64,000 nt of DNA from NCBI RefSeq assembly GCF_002754315.1, contig NZ_PEFE01000001.1:186001-250000 (forward strand). The letters are read 5' to 3'. Positions 1 through 9,365 of this stretch are shown one piece after another. Within the stretch, counting starts at the first letter, position 1. Every line of letters begins with the position of its first letter. The DNA is from Flavobacterium sp. 11 (GTDB lineage: Bacteria; Bacteroidota; Bacteroidia; Flavobacteriales; Flavobacteriaceae). The translations under genes were made by a program, and so were the position numbers. Below the pieces are notes generated by a model. That model searched no databases, was not told the DNA's origin, and worked only from the letters and a program-made list of their open reading frames with translations.

Positions 1-1317
1 GATGTTCAATTTCTTCATCATCTCCATATCTTTACGCATATCCTCCTTGCTGAGCGCATGCCCGTTTGTTGGATGATGCTCATGGCGGTTCACTCCTTTT
101 ATGAAAACTCTCTTGCCATTTACCAAAAAGTCAGCTCCCTTGATTTCTATTTTTTTGAAACCTATACGAAGCGGTACCACTTGCAATACTGCTCCTTTTA
201 CATCTTTTAGAGTGATAAATAATCTGTACAGATAAGGTGTTTCGGCAGTCCATTTTTGAACATTTTTTAGGGTTGTCTGGAATTCAATATTGGTCTTGTA
301 TTTTCCAAGAACCGTTCTGAAATCTTTTGTTTTGTCTTGATAAACAATATTTCCTTTAGCATCTTCTAAGCTTACTTCAACCGTAAAACTGTCTTTCTTA
401 CTGTAGGTTCCATTCTCTCTTTTATAATTATTAATCTCGGTATTGATGGAAAACAAACCATCAGTATAAGTAGCATCCAGTGTACTGACAATCTTCGTGT
501 CTCGAATATTCAACTTTTCTGTTGCATACAAAAAAACATCTCTTTCTATTCCTGAAAAACGGAACATATCCTGACATTCCAAATAACTGGCATCACTCCA
601 TCTATAAACCTGGAAAGCAATCAGATTCTCCCCTTCTTTCAAAAAATCGGTGATATCAAATTCGGCAGCCAATTTACTGTCTTCGCTATAGCCTACTTTT
701 TTTCCATTTACCCATACAAACAGACACGATTTTGCGTTCCCAACATGAATAAAAACCTGTTTTCCTTTCCAGTTGGCAGGCAGATTTATTTTTTTACGAT
801 ATGACCCTACCGGATTATTGTTGGCTGGGATATCGAAAGGCGGGTTCATTTTGGCGTAACGCAAATTATGACCTGCAAAATCATACGGCTGATTCACATA
901 AATAGGCAAACCATATCCGTTTACTTCCCAACTGGCAGGTATTCGAAAATCAGTCCATTTGGCATCATCATAACTAAGGGCTTGAAAATTTTGAGGGCGT
1001 TGGTTAGGATCTTGCACCCAATTGAATTTCCAACTGCCGTTTAATGACAAGAAATTTGCTGACTTTTCCCTGTCATACTGCTTTGCTTTCTCCATGTTTT
1101 CAAAACCAAAAGCATTATTACGCATTGGCATCCGGTTTATGGAAATAATTTCAGGATTTAACAATTCAGCAGGTAGTTGAGCAAAAATAGTAGTCGATAG
1201 CAGCAGCATAAATACTGTCATCACAATTTGTTTTATACTTCCCACCTCAGTACTTTTAATACGGTTTTGTTGTTGTTCTGTAATATCCATACCATTCATT
1301 ATAATTTGTTTCTTCAT
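1..1317 (-). CDS. Beta-galactosidase, glycoside hydrolase family 2 (N-terminal part; gene runs off the left edge)
   Basis: An open frame of 439 codons runs from the ATG at 1317 to the first base of the window. A hydrophobic export segment ends near residue 47 (STTIFAQ); it sits unusually far in, so a later start is possible. The jelly-roll sugar-binding domain begins around LNGSWKFNW and is followed by an Ig-like domain. At residues about 405-418 the frame reaches the LacZ signature KGVNRHEHHPTNGH at the entry of the TIM barrel. The catalytic glutamates lie outside the window. The family cleaves terminal beta-D-galactosides, probably in the periplasm here. The gene has its own promoter/operator element at 1556-1616, matching that of susC, so it probably starts a second transcription unit of the same locus. 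Confidence 0.93.
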   Translation of the reverse strand, partial: MKKQIIMNGMDITEQQQNRIKSTEVGSIKQIVMTVFMLLLSTTIFAQLPAELLNPEIISINRMPMRNNAFGFENMEKAKQYDREKSANFLSLNGSWKFNWVQDPNQRPQNFQALSYDDAKWTDFRIPASWEVNGYGLPIYVNQPYDFAGHNLRYAKMNPPFDIPANNNPVGSYRKKINLPANWKGKQVFIHVGNAKSCLFVWVNGKKVGYSEDSKLAAEFDITDFLKEGENLIAFQVYRWSDASYLECQDMFRFSGIERDVFLYATEKLNIRDTKIVSTLDATYTDGLFSINTEINNYKRENGTYSKKDSFTVEVSLEDAKGNIVYQDKTKDFRTVLGKYKTNIEFQTTLKNVQKWTAETPYLYRLFITLKDVKGAVLQVVPLRIGFKKIEIKGADFLVNGKRVFIKGVNRHEHHPTNGHALSKEDMRKDMEMMKKLNI

Positions 1318-1555
1318 TTCAATTTTATCAATTGATTAAAAAATTTGGTTGCATCCCTCTTTCTTAATCCATATTTTTTTTAGACATTCATTTCCTCGAT
1401 GAGTTACCATTATCAATTTTAAAAGTCAAATAAAACTGATTGCAAAATGACTTATCTATAATCTATTTCAATCAATAACTATTTATTAGTTTTTTTCTTC
1501 ACTGAAAGACCATTGAAATAGCCTAATCAAAATTTCATTATACACCTATAAGCCA

Positions 1556-1586
1556 CGAAACTATATATTATATTTATAGTAAACAA
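1556..1586 (-). promoter_or_regulatory. Putative promoter of the GH2 gene
   Basis: On the minus strand a TTG (1584-1586) lies 20 nt before TAGTTTCG (1556-1563). This is close to the Bacteroidota consensus TTG-N17-23-TAnnTTTG, with one mismatch in the downstream box. The same boxes and the same 20-nt spacing occur upstream of susC at 14384-14414. Confidence 0.55.
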
Positions 1587-1602
1587 GGAAAATACAAAAA
1601 AA

Positions 1603-1616
1603 TGTGCTCGAACACA
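1603..1616. promoter_or_regulatory. Operator-like palindrome, copy 1 (GH2 gene)
   Basis: TGTGCTCGAACACA is an imperfect inverted repeat (TGTG-Y-TCGA-R-CACA). It lies exactly 16 nt upstream of the putative -33 TTG of the GH2 promoter. The identical 14-mer sits at the same distance upstream of the susC promoter. A position upstream of -33 suits an activator. The regulator is not in the window. Confidence 0.6.
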
Positions 1617-1857
1617 AAAAAAATACATAAACTGTTTTTTATCGTATAATTTCGTTAATAGTATTACCTTTTTTAAAGAAAAACATGTAATAATCTATTA
1701 AATTACCATCATGAAATTTGTTGTTTTTTTTTTAAATTTGATGGTCGTTATATCCTGCATGAAATCCATATTCCTATAAAATTGTCAATAAATATGAAAT
1801 AGGTATTTAAACAGGCAATAATAAACAGAAGCCCTGCATTTTATGTAGAAAAAAAAT

Positions 1858-3426
1858 CTATTCCTTCATCAAAATTTTTTTCGCATCCTGGTCATCATAT
1901 TGATCAATTAACTTATGAAGTTGAATATTCATAGCCTCAGTGATTTTTTTATAACTCTTATGTCCATACATATTATTCATTTCATTTGGGTCTTTCTGTA
2001 AATCATAAAGCTCCCAAGAGCTTACCCTTTTATAGAAACGAACTAATTTGTAACGTTTGGTACGTATGCCAAAATGCGGGGAAACGGAATGTTCCCCATT
2101 TTCATAATAATGATAATACATTGCCTCACGTCCTTTGGCCTTTTTATCTTTAAGTAACGGTAGCATTGATTGTCCCTGTTCATCTTTTGGTATGACAACT
2201 CCCGCCGCATCCAGCATCGTAGGAGCAATATCCAGATTCATTACAAAATCATTCGATACCGTACCGGGCTTGATCACTCCGGGATACCGCATCATCATAG
2301 GTGTCCTGAAAGATTCTTCATAAATGAAACGCTTATCAAACCAGCCATGCTCTCCCAAATAAAATCCCTGATCCGAAAGATAAATTACAATGGTATTTTT
2401 TGTCAAATCATTTTTGTCTAAATAATCCAGTGTACGACCTATATTTCTGTCTAAAGAAACCGCTGTGCTAAGATAATCCCTCATATACCGTTGGTATTTC
2501 CATTCGATCAGTTCCTTGCCACTCAAGTTTCTCTTTTTCAGATCTACTGCAATAGGATCATAATAAGAATCGAATTTTTGTCGCTGTTCCTGATTCATTC
2601 GTGCAATGTTACCCTCTTTGTTGGCTTCATTTACATCATCAAAAACCTTCAAATCATATCCCATTCTCATGGTTTTAGATATGGACATATCTTGCACTTT
2701 AGCTGCTTCTCGATTTTTATATTCATCATAAAAATTAGCAGGCAAAGGGAATGTAACGTGATCAAATTTTCCCATATCTTGTCCATCCGGAATCCATGTT
2801 CGGTGTGTAGCCTTATGCCCAATTACCAAACAAAAAGGCTTATCCTGATCGCGATTGTTCAGCCAATTTTCTGAAACACCCTCAATAACATCAGACACAT
2901 AACCGTCACTTTGTTTCTTAGTACCATCCATCATATAAAAATCCGGATTGTAATATTGTCCCTGTCCGGGTAATATTTGCCAGAAATCAAAACCTTGGGG
3001 TTGTGTTTCCAAATGCCATTTGCCAATCCAGGCAGTCTGATAACAGGAAGCCTTCAACTGTTTTATAAAAGAGTCCTGACTGCCGTCAAAACTGGAATTC
3101 TCATTATCCTTGAAGCCATTTTTGTGACTGTATTTACCCGTCAAAATAACCGCACGACTGGGGCCGCAGATAGAATTGGTTACATATCCTTTAGTAAACA
3201 AAACTCCTTCTTTGGCAATACGGTCAATGTTTGGAGTTTGCATCAACTTATTGCCATAGGCACTAATGGCCTGATAAGCATGATCATCTGAAACTATAAT
3301 AACAATATTGGGTCTTTTTTTGGAGTTGTCAGCCTTATCTTGAGCCGACAAATTTGACGTCAAGCCACAACATAAAGCGACTAGAATAACCGAGTTTTTA
3401 ATTACATTCATTATTAATTTTTTCAT
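1858..3426 (-). CDS. Secreted S1-family sulfatase (Cys type)
   Basis: The protein is 522 aa from the ATG at 3426, which gives a signal peptide ending near LSAQ (residues 1-29); longer upstream starts lack an export signal at the N terminus. It belongs to the alkaline-phosphatase-fold sulfatases that hydrolyse sulfate esters. Metal ligands SDD lie at 46-48, and the maturation motif C87-G-P-S-R is followed by the expected TGK. Cys87 would need conversion to formylglycine, and the upstream gene encodes an FGE-like protein. The C-terminal ELYDLQKDPNEMNN segment is typical of polysaccharide sulfatases. The gap to the FGE-like gene is 69 bases, so the two are probably co-transcribed. The sulfated position cannot be told from sequence alone. 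Confidence 0.93.
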   Translation of the reverse strand: MKKLIMNVIKNSVILVALCCGLTSNLSAQDKADNSKKRPNIVIIVSDDHAYQAISAYGNKLMQTPNIDRIAKEGVLFTKGYVTNSICGPSRAVILTGKYSHKNGFKDNENSSFDGSQDSFIKQLKASCYQTAWIGKWHLETQPQGFDFWQILPGQGQYYNPDFYMMDGTKKQSDGYVSDVIEGVSENWLNNRDQDKPFCLVIGHKATHRTWIPDGQDMGKFDHVTFPLPANFYDEYKNREAAKVQDMSISKTMRMGYDLKVFDDVNEANKEGNIARMNQEQRQKFDSYYDPIAVDLKKRNLSGKELIEWKYQRYMRDYLSTAVSLDRNIGRTLDYLDKNDLTKNTIVIYLSDQGFYLGEHGWFDKRFIYEESFRTPMMMRYPGVIKPGTVSNDFVMNLDIAPTMLDAAGVVIPKDEQGQSMLPLLKDKKAKGREAMYYHYYENGEHSVSPHFGIRTKRYKLVRFYKRVSSWELYDLQKDPNEMNNMYGHKSYKKITEAMNIQLHKLIDQYDDQDAKKILMKE

Positions 3427-3495
3427 GATTATAGCAACGGTAGTACATTTTTTATGCATCAACAAAAATGTTTTCTGGATTTAAATAGATACTAC

Positions 3496-4611
3496 TTATT
3501 CAGCATCCGCAACACATCTAAAACCGGTGTGTTCTAATCCCGTATCAGGAGACGATTTCATCCGTGACGTAACCCGATACCCTTTACAATAGGAAGCGTT
3601 GCAAAGAAACGAACCGCCTCGCACCACTTTTTTGGGAACAGTGGGTTCCATAGGATCATAACTTTTAGCAGGACCTTGCGGATTAGCCGAAACACTACTA
3701 CTCAATTCCTTGTAGTATTCTGGGGTGTACCAATCACTACACCATTCCCAAACATTTCCTGCCATATCATACAATCCAAATTTGTTTGGTACAAAAGATT
3801 TCACTGGAGCGGCTCCTTTAAAACGATCTATGGACGTATTCAAATAGGGGAATTTTCCTTGCCAGATATTTGCTTTTGGTTTCCCCTTTTCGGGATCTTC
3901 ATCGCCCCAAAAATACTTCTTATCAACTAAACCGCCACGTGAAGCATATTCCCATTCAGCTTCAGTTGGCAATCTTTTTCCACACCATTTTGCATACGCC
4001 TGGGCATCATACCATGAAATATGTACTACTGGATAAGCATCTTTTCCTGCGATAGTACTCGACGGTCCTTGTGGATGTTTCCAACTGGCCCCTTTGCTCC
4101 AGCTCCACCATTGTGAGGCATCATTTAAATCGACAGCAGTGGCAGTTGGTTTAAAAACCAATGAAGCAGCCACCAATAATCCTTCATCCGGTTTTGGTGT
4201 TCCCGGCGGCAATTGTTTCTTAATCTCTTCCCAATCCGGTTTTATCTCCGCAGTGGTAACATAGCCCGTAGCATCAACAAATTTTTTGAATTGTGCATTG
4301 GTTACTTCGGCGGCATCCATCCAAAAACTTTTTATTTTTACCTTGTGTTGCGGATATTCATCGGCTCTTCCTTCATTATCAGAAGCGCCCATTAAAAATT
4401 CACCTCCAGGTATTTGTACCATTCCATCGTAAGAAACCACCTTTGATGTGTTGCCCCTGGTAATATCTTTTGTGATGGAAAAACGGGAAGGCAATGCCGA
4501 TTCGCAGGACATCGCACTATCATGAATCACACTAGAATCTATACTTGGTTTATTAGTACAAGCAGCTAGTGAAACTATTAGTAATCCCAAAATGATCGTT
4601 TTATATTTCAT
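3496..4611 (-). CDS. Formylglycine-generating enzyme-like (SUMF1 family) lipoprotein
   Basis: The protein is 371 aa with a lipoprotein signal (LAAC, Cys18) and then one FGE-sulfatase domain from IPGGEFLMGA to the C terminus. The segment GGSFLCNASYC places Cys337 and Cys342 in the spacing of the catalytic, copper-binding cysteine pair of true FGEs (C-x4-C near the C terminus, followed by GFRC). Many SUMF1-like proteins lack these cysteines, so enzymatic activity is plausible here. FGE oxidises the cysteine of CxPSR motifs to formylglycine. The gene sits between two Cys-type sulfatase genes, the likely clients. The odd point is location: the lipoprotein signal predicts a membrane-anchored protein outside the cytoplasm, whereas bacterial FGE is usually cytosolic. 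Confidence 0.85.
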   Translation of the reverse strand: MKYKTIILGLLIVSLAACTNKPSIDSSVIHDSAMSCESALPSRFSITKDITRGNTSKVVSYDGMVQIPGGEFLMGASDNEGRADEYPQHKVKIKSFWMDAAEVTNAQFKKFVDATGYVTTAEIKPDWEEIKKQLPPGTPKPDEGLLVAASLVFKPTATAVDLNDASQWWSWSKGASWKHPQGPSSTIAGKDAYPVVHISWYDAQAYAKWCGKRLPTEAEWEYASRGGLVDKKYFWGDEDPEKGKPKANIWQGKFPYLNTSIDRFKGAAPVKSFVPNKFGLYDMAGNVWEWCSDWYTPEYYKELSSSVSANPQGPAKSYDPMEPTVPKKVVRGGSFLCNASYCKGYRVTSRMKSSPDTGLEHTGFRCVADAE

Positions 4612-4720
4612 TTTAATATTTTATGGTATCCAATACAGTATCTCCAGATAAAATTCTTTGTTTTCAGAAAGGTAAAAAATGAAAACTATTATTTTTGTAA
4701 ATCAAATGATGGACACGTTA

Positions 4721-6199
4721 TTATTCCTTTTCAGAGAATTTAGGAGCTATAAATTCCCAATCTCTTATATGTGATGGCTGATGCTCTTTCTTCAATATCG
4801 CCTCAAACTTCTTTGCAAGTTCCGGATTATCAGAGGCAACGTCAGTCGTTTCTTTTTCATCCGTCTTAAGATTATAAATTTCCCAAGAGGCATTTTTATT
4901 CTTCTTCATATTGCTTTTCACGCCTTTCCAATCTCCAAAACGAACAGCTACCTGTCCTCCTTTTTCAGGGAATTCAAAATAAAGGTACTCGTGCTCCTTT
5001 TGCTTATTATCATTCCCAAGCAAAGTTGGTAAAAACGAAATTCCATCATTATCCCAAGCCTTTACCCCTGTTATTTCAGATAAAGTGGCCATCAAATCAT
5101 ATTGTGCAGAAATATGATTATTTACTTTGCCTGAAGGAATTTTACCTGGCCAACGAGCGATAAAAGGCACACGAATACCTCCTTCGTATAAATCTTGTTT
5201 TCTTCCCCTTAATCCGGCAACACTATTAAAAAAATTAATATCAGCACCTCCTGCATCAAATGTAGCACCGTTATCACTGGAGAACATTACGATAGTATTT
5301 TTGTCCAATCCGAGTTCTTTCAACAATTTCATGATTTCTCCCACTTGCTTATCCATATAAGTAATCATGGCCGCATAAGTAGCTCTGGGGTAAAGTGCAG
5401 AAGAATACCCTTTCTCGCCACGGTACGGTTTTTCGTCAAATTGTCCAAGATACTCTCTTATCGCTTCATCCGGAGCCTGAAGCGATACGTGGGGGCCAGT
5501 GTATGGCAAGTATAAAAAAAACGGTTTCTTCCTATTTTCTTTGATAAACTCCACTGTTTTTTCAGCCATTTTTGTTACTGAATAGGCTGACCCTTTGAAA
5601 TAATCAAAAGCGATATCTGGAGCATCTTTTGCTAAAGGTTTATGCACTTGGATATATGGATTATTCAATGTATCCCATTTCCCATTTTCCCAAAGATGGG
5701 TAGGGTAAAAATTATGTGCCTGTTTCTGACAGAGGTAGCCATAAAAATAATCAAAACCCTGTTTATTAGGATCGCCGGTAGTGTTGTGCATTCCCAATCC
5801 CCATTTACCAATGGCTCCAGTTGTATAACCAGCCTGTTTCATCAACTTTGCAATCGTAAAAGTACCTTCCGGTAATGGCATTTGTCCTCCTTCGTTCTGA
5901 TCTTCAAAGCCTCCTAATTCATAATTGCCCCGAATATAAGAATGTCCACTATTCTTTCCCGTCATCAACATACATCGGGAAGGTGCGCAAACTGGAGCAC
6001 TGGCATAATGCTGCGTAAATTTCATCCCTTCCTTGGCAATTTTATCTAAATGCGGTGTCTTTATTTTTTGTTGCCCATAAGAGCCTAATTCCCCATATCC
6101 CATATCATCGGCATAGATGTAGATGACATTTGGCTTTTGCTGGGCAAATACCAAACTTGTAATCAAACAGACGAAGAGTGTTTTCCAAATTTTATCCAT
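4721..6199 (-). CDS. Secreted S1-family arylsulfatase-like sulfatase (Cys type)
   Basis: The protein is 492 aa with a short signal peptide ending near VFAQ (residue 20). Metal ligands ADD lie at 30-32, and the C71-A-P-S-R maturation motif is followed by MLMTGKN. Other sulfatase landmarks include AIGKWGLG and FSSDNG, and the C terminus is complete. It resembles arylsulfatase A-type S1 enzymes of Bacteroidota and is clearly different in sequence from the sulfatase at 1858-3426, so the two probably remove different sulfate groups from one glycan. It lies upstream of the FGE-like gene with a 109-base gap. A 243-base gap with a weak hairpin separates it from the GH109-like gene. Confidence 0.92.
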   Translation of the reverse strand: MDKIWKTLFVCLITSLVFAQQKPNVIYIYADDMGYGELGSYGQQKIKTPHLDKIAKEGMKFTQHYASAPVCAPSRCMLMTGKNSGHSYIRGNYELGGFEDQNEGGQMPLPEGTFTIAKLMKQAGYTTGAIGKWGLGMHNTTGDPNKQGFDYFYGYLCQKQAHNFYPTHLWENGKWDTLNNPYIQVHKPLAKDAPDIAFDYFKGSAYSVTKMAEKTVEFIKENRKKPFFLYLPYTGPHVSLQAPDEAIREYLGQFDEKPYRGEKGYSSALYPRATYAAMITYMDKQVGEIMKLLKELGLDKNTIVMFSSDNGATFDAGGADINFFNSVAGLRGRKQDLYEGGIRVPFIARWPGKIPSGKVNNHISAQYDLMATLSEITGVKAWDNDGISFLPTLLGNDNKQKEHEYLYFEFPEKGGQVAVRFGDWKGVKSNMKKNKNASWEIYNLKTDEKETTDVASDNPELAKKFEAILKKEHQPSHIRDWEFIAPKFSEKE

Positions 6200-6384
6200 G
6201 TTAGTTTTTTTAGATTACTTTAAGCTGTTGATAGTTATTAGTTTTTAACAATAATTTTTCGTCAGTTGAAGTAATTATGTTCACTTTCTACTTATAAAAA
6301 ATTTCATTGCTAACTATTTAAAATTATTTAATTGCAATATTTGAAATGGCAGCTGGGATAAAAAGTATTTATTCAACATACAAA

Positions 6385-6420
6385 AGAGAGCAATACATAG
6401 TGTATCACCCTCTTTTTTTT
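6385..6420 (-). terminator. Weak hairpin between the GH109-like and sulfatase genes
   Basis: Inner arms ATACA/TGTAT (6393-6397, 6401-6405) lie inside AGAG/CTCT, with an 8-base homopolymer beside them. In the direction of transcription (minus), the hairpin is followed only by a short T-rich stretch, so partial termination or RNA processing inside the operon is more likely than a full stop. Confidence 0.35.
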
Positions 6421-6442
6421 AGCTAAACTCAGTATTCATTTC

Positions 6443-7822
6443 TTATTTAGAAAACTCTAAACCTTTCAATTTTTGCCAACCTCCACGAGTGAAATCAGGA
6501 ATCTCAACTGGTGCAGAATTGTTATCCAAAGAAATTTCTGTCAAAGGAGCAAGACAGGACCATTCAGCCAAGTCATACACATCCATATCCAATGGAAGTC
6601 CATTTTGTAAACAATAAATCAAACGATAATCCATTATAAAATCCATACCTCCATGACCGCCAACTTTTTTGGCTTTTTCTTCTATTCCCGCTACAATCGG
6701 GTGTTTGTACTTTTCCATCAAAGCTTTTTTCACATCAGCAGGGACAAAACTATGGGCATTCAATTTTTCATGATTGGGTGTAATATCTGAACCTACTGAT
6801 TTAGAATCCAAGGCATAACCCTCTAAAGGATATTTATTGGCAAACCCTTTTGTTCCGCTAAGTTGATACATACGGCTGTATGGACGAGGGGAAGTTACAT
6901 CATGTTGAATTTGGATTGTTTTTCCTTTTTCGGTACGAATCATTGTCATCGTATGATCTCCGTTTCTAAAATCTGTCACTTCTATTCCTGATTTTTCTTT
7001 AATATAAGCAGGATTACCAACGGCTTTAGTATCCATAGAAACTAAAAAATTCATTTTGTCACCACGGTGAATATTCAATGCTTGACACGCTGGTCCCATT
7101 CCATGGGTTGCATAAATATCACCACGGTGTTTTCTATTGTAATCCATACGCCAGTTATTCCAGTACTCGCCCCAGAAAGGCTGAAGTCCGTGGATATAAG
7201 CCCCTTCAGCATGCATAATTTCGCCAAACAATCCTTGTTGAGCCATATTTAATGTCGTCAATTCAAAGAAATCATACACACAATTTTCCAATTGCATACA
7301 GTGCTTACGCGTTTTTTCGGAAGTATTGATTAAGTCCCAAATTTCTTCCATTGTCATGGCACCAGGAACTTCAATGGCTACATTTTTACCATCTTTCATG
7401 GCTTGAACGCCAATTTTTGCATGGTTTTTCCAATCGGTTGCTACATACACAAGATCTACATTAGGAAGTGCCGTTACTTTTCTCCAAGCATTTTCATCCC
7501 CAAAAAATTCTTTAGCTTTTGGAAGTCCCGCTTTGGTAAGAATTTCGTTTGCCGATTTCGTGTTGGTTTCTAGCATATCGCACAATGCAACAATCTCCAC
7601 TCCCGGAATATGGGTCATACGCTCAACTGCTCCAGGACCACGCATCCCTAAACCGATGAACGCAATACGAACAGTAGGGATTGGAGCTGTAGCAAGACGC
7701 AAAACATCCGTTTGTCCTTTAGCACGTTTTGGAGCAGGAGTCTTTATCATTTGGGCAGATGACCCTACCCATCCTAAAAGGCAACAAATAATTAGTAGTG
7801 ATTTAAAAATTGTAGTTTTCAT
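6443..7822 (-). CDS. Gfo/Idh/MocA-fold, GH109-like glycosidase (probable alpha-N-acetylgalactosaminidase)
   Basis: The protein is 459 aa with a signal peptide ending near SSAQ (residues 1-24). The Rossmann nucleotide-binding motif GLGMRG is at 57-62, and EVPGA at 151-155 follows the usual Gfo/Idh/MocA pattern. The segments NCVY (180-183), YATHGMGP (237-244) and GGHGGMD (388-394) are typical of GH109, whose founding member releases alpha-linked GalNAc using bound NAD. An exported NAD-dependent enzyme is expected for GH109, which is usually secreted with its cofactor. Its place beside sulfatases and SusCD fits a GalNAc-containing sulfated substrate. Related secreted oxidoreductases outside GH109 exist, so the exact activity is inferred. 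Confidence 0.85.
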   Translation of the reverse strand: MKTTIFKSLLIICCLLGWVGSSAQMIKTPAPKRAKGQTDVLRLATAPIPTVRIAFIGLGMRGPGAVERMTHIPGVEIVALCDMLETNTKSANEILTKAGLPKAKEFFGDENAWRKVTALPNVDLVYVATDWKNHAKIGVQAMKDGKNVAIEVPGAMTMEEIWDLINTSEKTRKHCMQLENCVYDFFELTTLNMAQQGLFGEIMHAEGAYIHGLQPFWGEYWNNWRMDYNRKHRGDIYATHGMGPACQALNIHRGDKMNFLVSMDTKAVGNPAYIKEKSGIEVTDFRNGDHTMTMIRTEKGKTIQIQHDVTSPRPYSRMYQLSGTKGFANKYPLEGYALDSKSVGSDITPNHEKLNAHSFVPADVKKALMEKYKHPIVAGIEEKAKKVGGHGGMDFIMDYRLIYCLQNGLPLDMDVYDLAEWSCLAPLTEISLDNNSAPVEIPDFTRGGWQKLKGLEFSK

Positions 7823-7922
7823 AATTTAATTTATTTATTTAAAAAAAGGAAGATAATCAAGCTGTAGATTACCCATTCTGCAATACTTTAGTATTATTTT
7901 TAGCTTAAACTGTGAGTACTCT

Positions 7923-9263
7923 TTACGGTAATGCGTTAAAATCAATATCCGGTTTTTTTTGATGTAAAGGTCTTGTAAAAACGCTTTGCGCTTTGGTAAA
8001 ATTATTAAAAAAGCCCCCGTTTTTCAAATAGAATGATTCGTTATTTAGCAGGCCACCGGAATAATCCATACGGTATCCTATAGTGCCCGTATTGTCAGTT
8101 GTGAATTTCGCGGAGTTTATCTCTGTCCAATTCCCTTTAGCGTCACAATACCATTGATTATTGAATAACACTTCGCGAGATTTATTCCCTTGTTCCGGAG
8201 AAAAATTTTCTAAAAACGAATGAAATCGTTTTAAATAAGTATTGGTTTCCGGACGGTTAAAGCTGGCTATTAATTGCCATTTGTTTAATTCGGGTGCAAA
8301 AAAGTAAGCGGTATAGGTTGTTGAATTATCGTTTTGAGGAATTCCACGTAGTAAAAACTGATACGTATTTCCTGCAATCCAATTGTACTTCAAATAACTT
8401 TGTCCGCCGGAACCCTCATTGCCAAATTCTCCTGTTGTAACTCCTGCTCCTTTTTTAAGAAGTTTAATTTTTTTAGAATCTGGAATAGTTGCTGGATCAT
8501 CCGTTACAAATGGGCTCCAAACAGAGAATAATACTCTGCGCTCTGTATCCGAATTAACTTGAATACCAAAATAGCCTTCTGCGAAACCATTTGCCATATA
8601 ATAAGAGCCTATAATATCTTGGCCTTTTGGCACCGTAACTTCGTTGTAATACCATTCAATAGTTGCATCTGTTGGGACTTGATAATTTAAGTGTACGGAA
8701 GGTCCTCTTCTTCCCCAATGGTAAAAACTACCTTCGTCATTTTCAACAAATGCAATTTTGTCTTTAGCAATCGAGCTGTTAATTGTTACACTTGAAATAG
8801 AAGGAAAATTACTTTTATTCTTGCTGATTCCTTTTATTTTTAAAGCAACATAACCCGGTTCAGTAATTTCCCAACGTCCTATTTGGTAAGAATCTTTTTT
8901 GGTGTCGTTGAATTCAACTCTCTTGGATTCATTGTTAATGGTGAATTCTAAAGTTGATTTACCAAGAACAACCAATGACTCCTTATTTATGGAAAATTGG
9001 AAAACTCCTGGTTCAGAAATTCGAAAATAAGCAGTAAAATATTCTTCAGAATTGGTCCAATACTCAATTCCATTTTTTGTAATGGTTTCAACTTTCGCTA
9101 AGGGAGTTGAACTAAAAGCATTTCCACCAAGAGGCAAAGAAAATTCAGTTATCATTTTAGAATCGTCCTCACCAATAGCGCCAGTTCTTTCACCACCGCT
9201 GCAAGAAGTTAATGGAATCAATAATACGATTGCTAATAGTTTTGTAAAGAATCTTTTTTTCAT
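7923..9263 (-). CDS. DUF5077-DUF3472 lipoprotein of the utilization locus
   Basis: The protein is 446 aa with a lipoprotein signal (PLTSC, Cys21). The N-terminal half resembles the beta-rich DUF5077 module (ISEPGVFQFSINKE). The C-terminal half from about residue 175 matches DUF3472, recognised by HWGRRGPSVHLNYQVP, EWYYNEVTVP, YYMANGFAEGYFGIQVNS and VLFSVWSPF. DUF3472 proteins are common in Bacteroidota polysaccharide loci, and their biochemical role is not established; carbohydrate binding is a reasonable guess from fold and context. It lies just after susD with a 102-base gap and is probably exposed on the outer membrane. Confidence 0.8.
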   Translation of the reverse strand: MKKRFFTKLLAIVLLIPLTSCSGGERTGAIGEDDSKMITEFSLPLGGNAFSSTPLAKVETITKNGIEYWTNSEEYFTAYFRISEPGVFQFSINKESLVVLGKSTLEFTINNESKRVEFNDTKKDSYQIGRWEITEPGYVALKIKGISKNKSNFPSISSVTINSSIAKDKIAFVENDEGSFYHWGRRGPSVHLNYQVPTDATIEWYYNEVTVPKGQDIIGSYYMANGFAEGYFGIQVNSDTERRVLFSVWSPFVTDDPATIPDSKKIKLLKKGAGVTTGEFGNEGSGGQSYLKYNWIAGNTYQFLLRGIPQNDNSTTYTAYFFAPELNKWQLIASFNRPETNTYLKRFHSFLENFSPEQGNKSREVLFNNQWYCDAKGNWTEINSAKFTTDNTGTIGYRMDYSGGLLNNESFYLKNGGFFNNFTKAQSVFTRPLHQKKPDIDFNALP

Positions 9264-9365
9264 CTCTAATTTTTTATACTTATTTCTATTCAGGAATTTA
9301 CCTTTTCTGACACCTTTTATTCTTAACCAAATGGACGTTTTAACAACATTATTCTAACCTTTTTA

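Larger units (their letters stand above)
1318..1857. other. Intergenic region: leader and control region of the GH2 gene
   Basis: No credible gene is present in these 540 bases. The stretch contains the operator-like palindrome at 1603-1616 and promoter boxes at 1556-1586, read on the minus strand. The predicted leader before the GH2 start is about 230 nt. The rest is AT-rich, with no strong hairpin terminator seen after the sulfatase stop at 1858. Confidence 0.6.
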
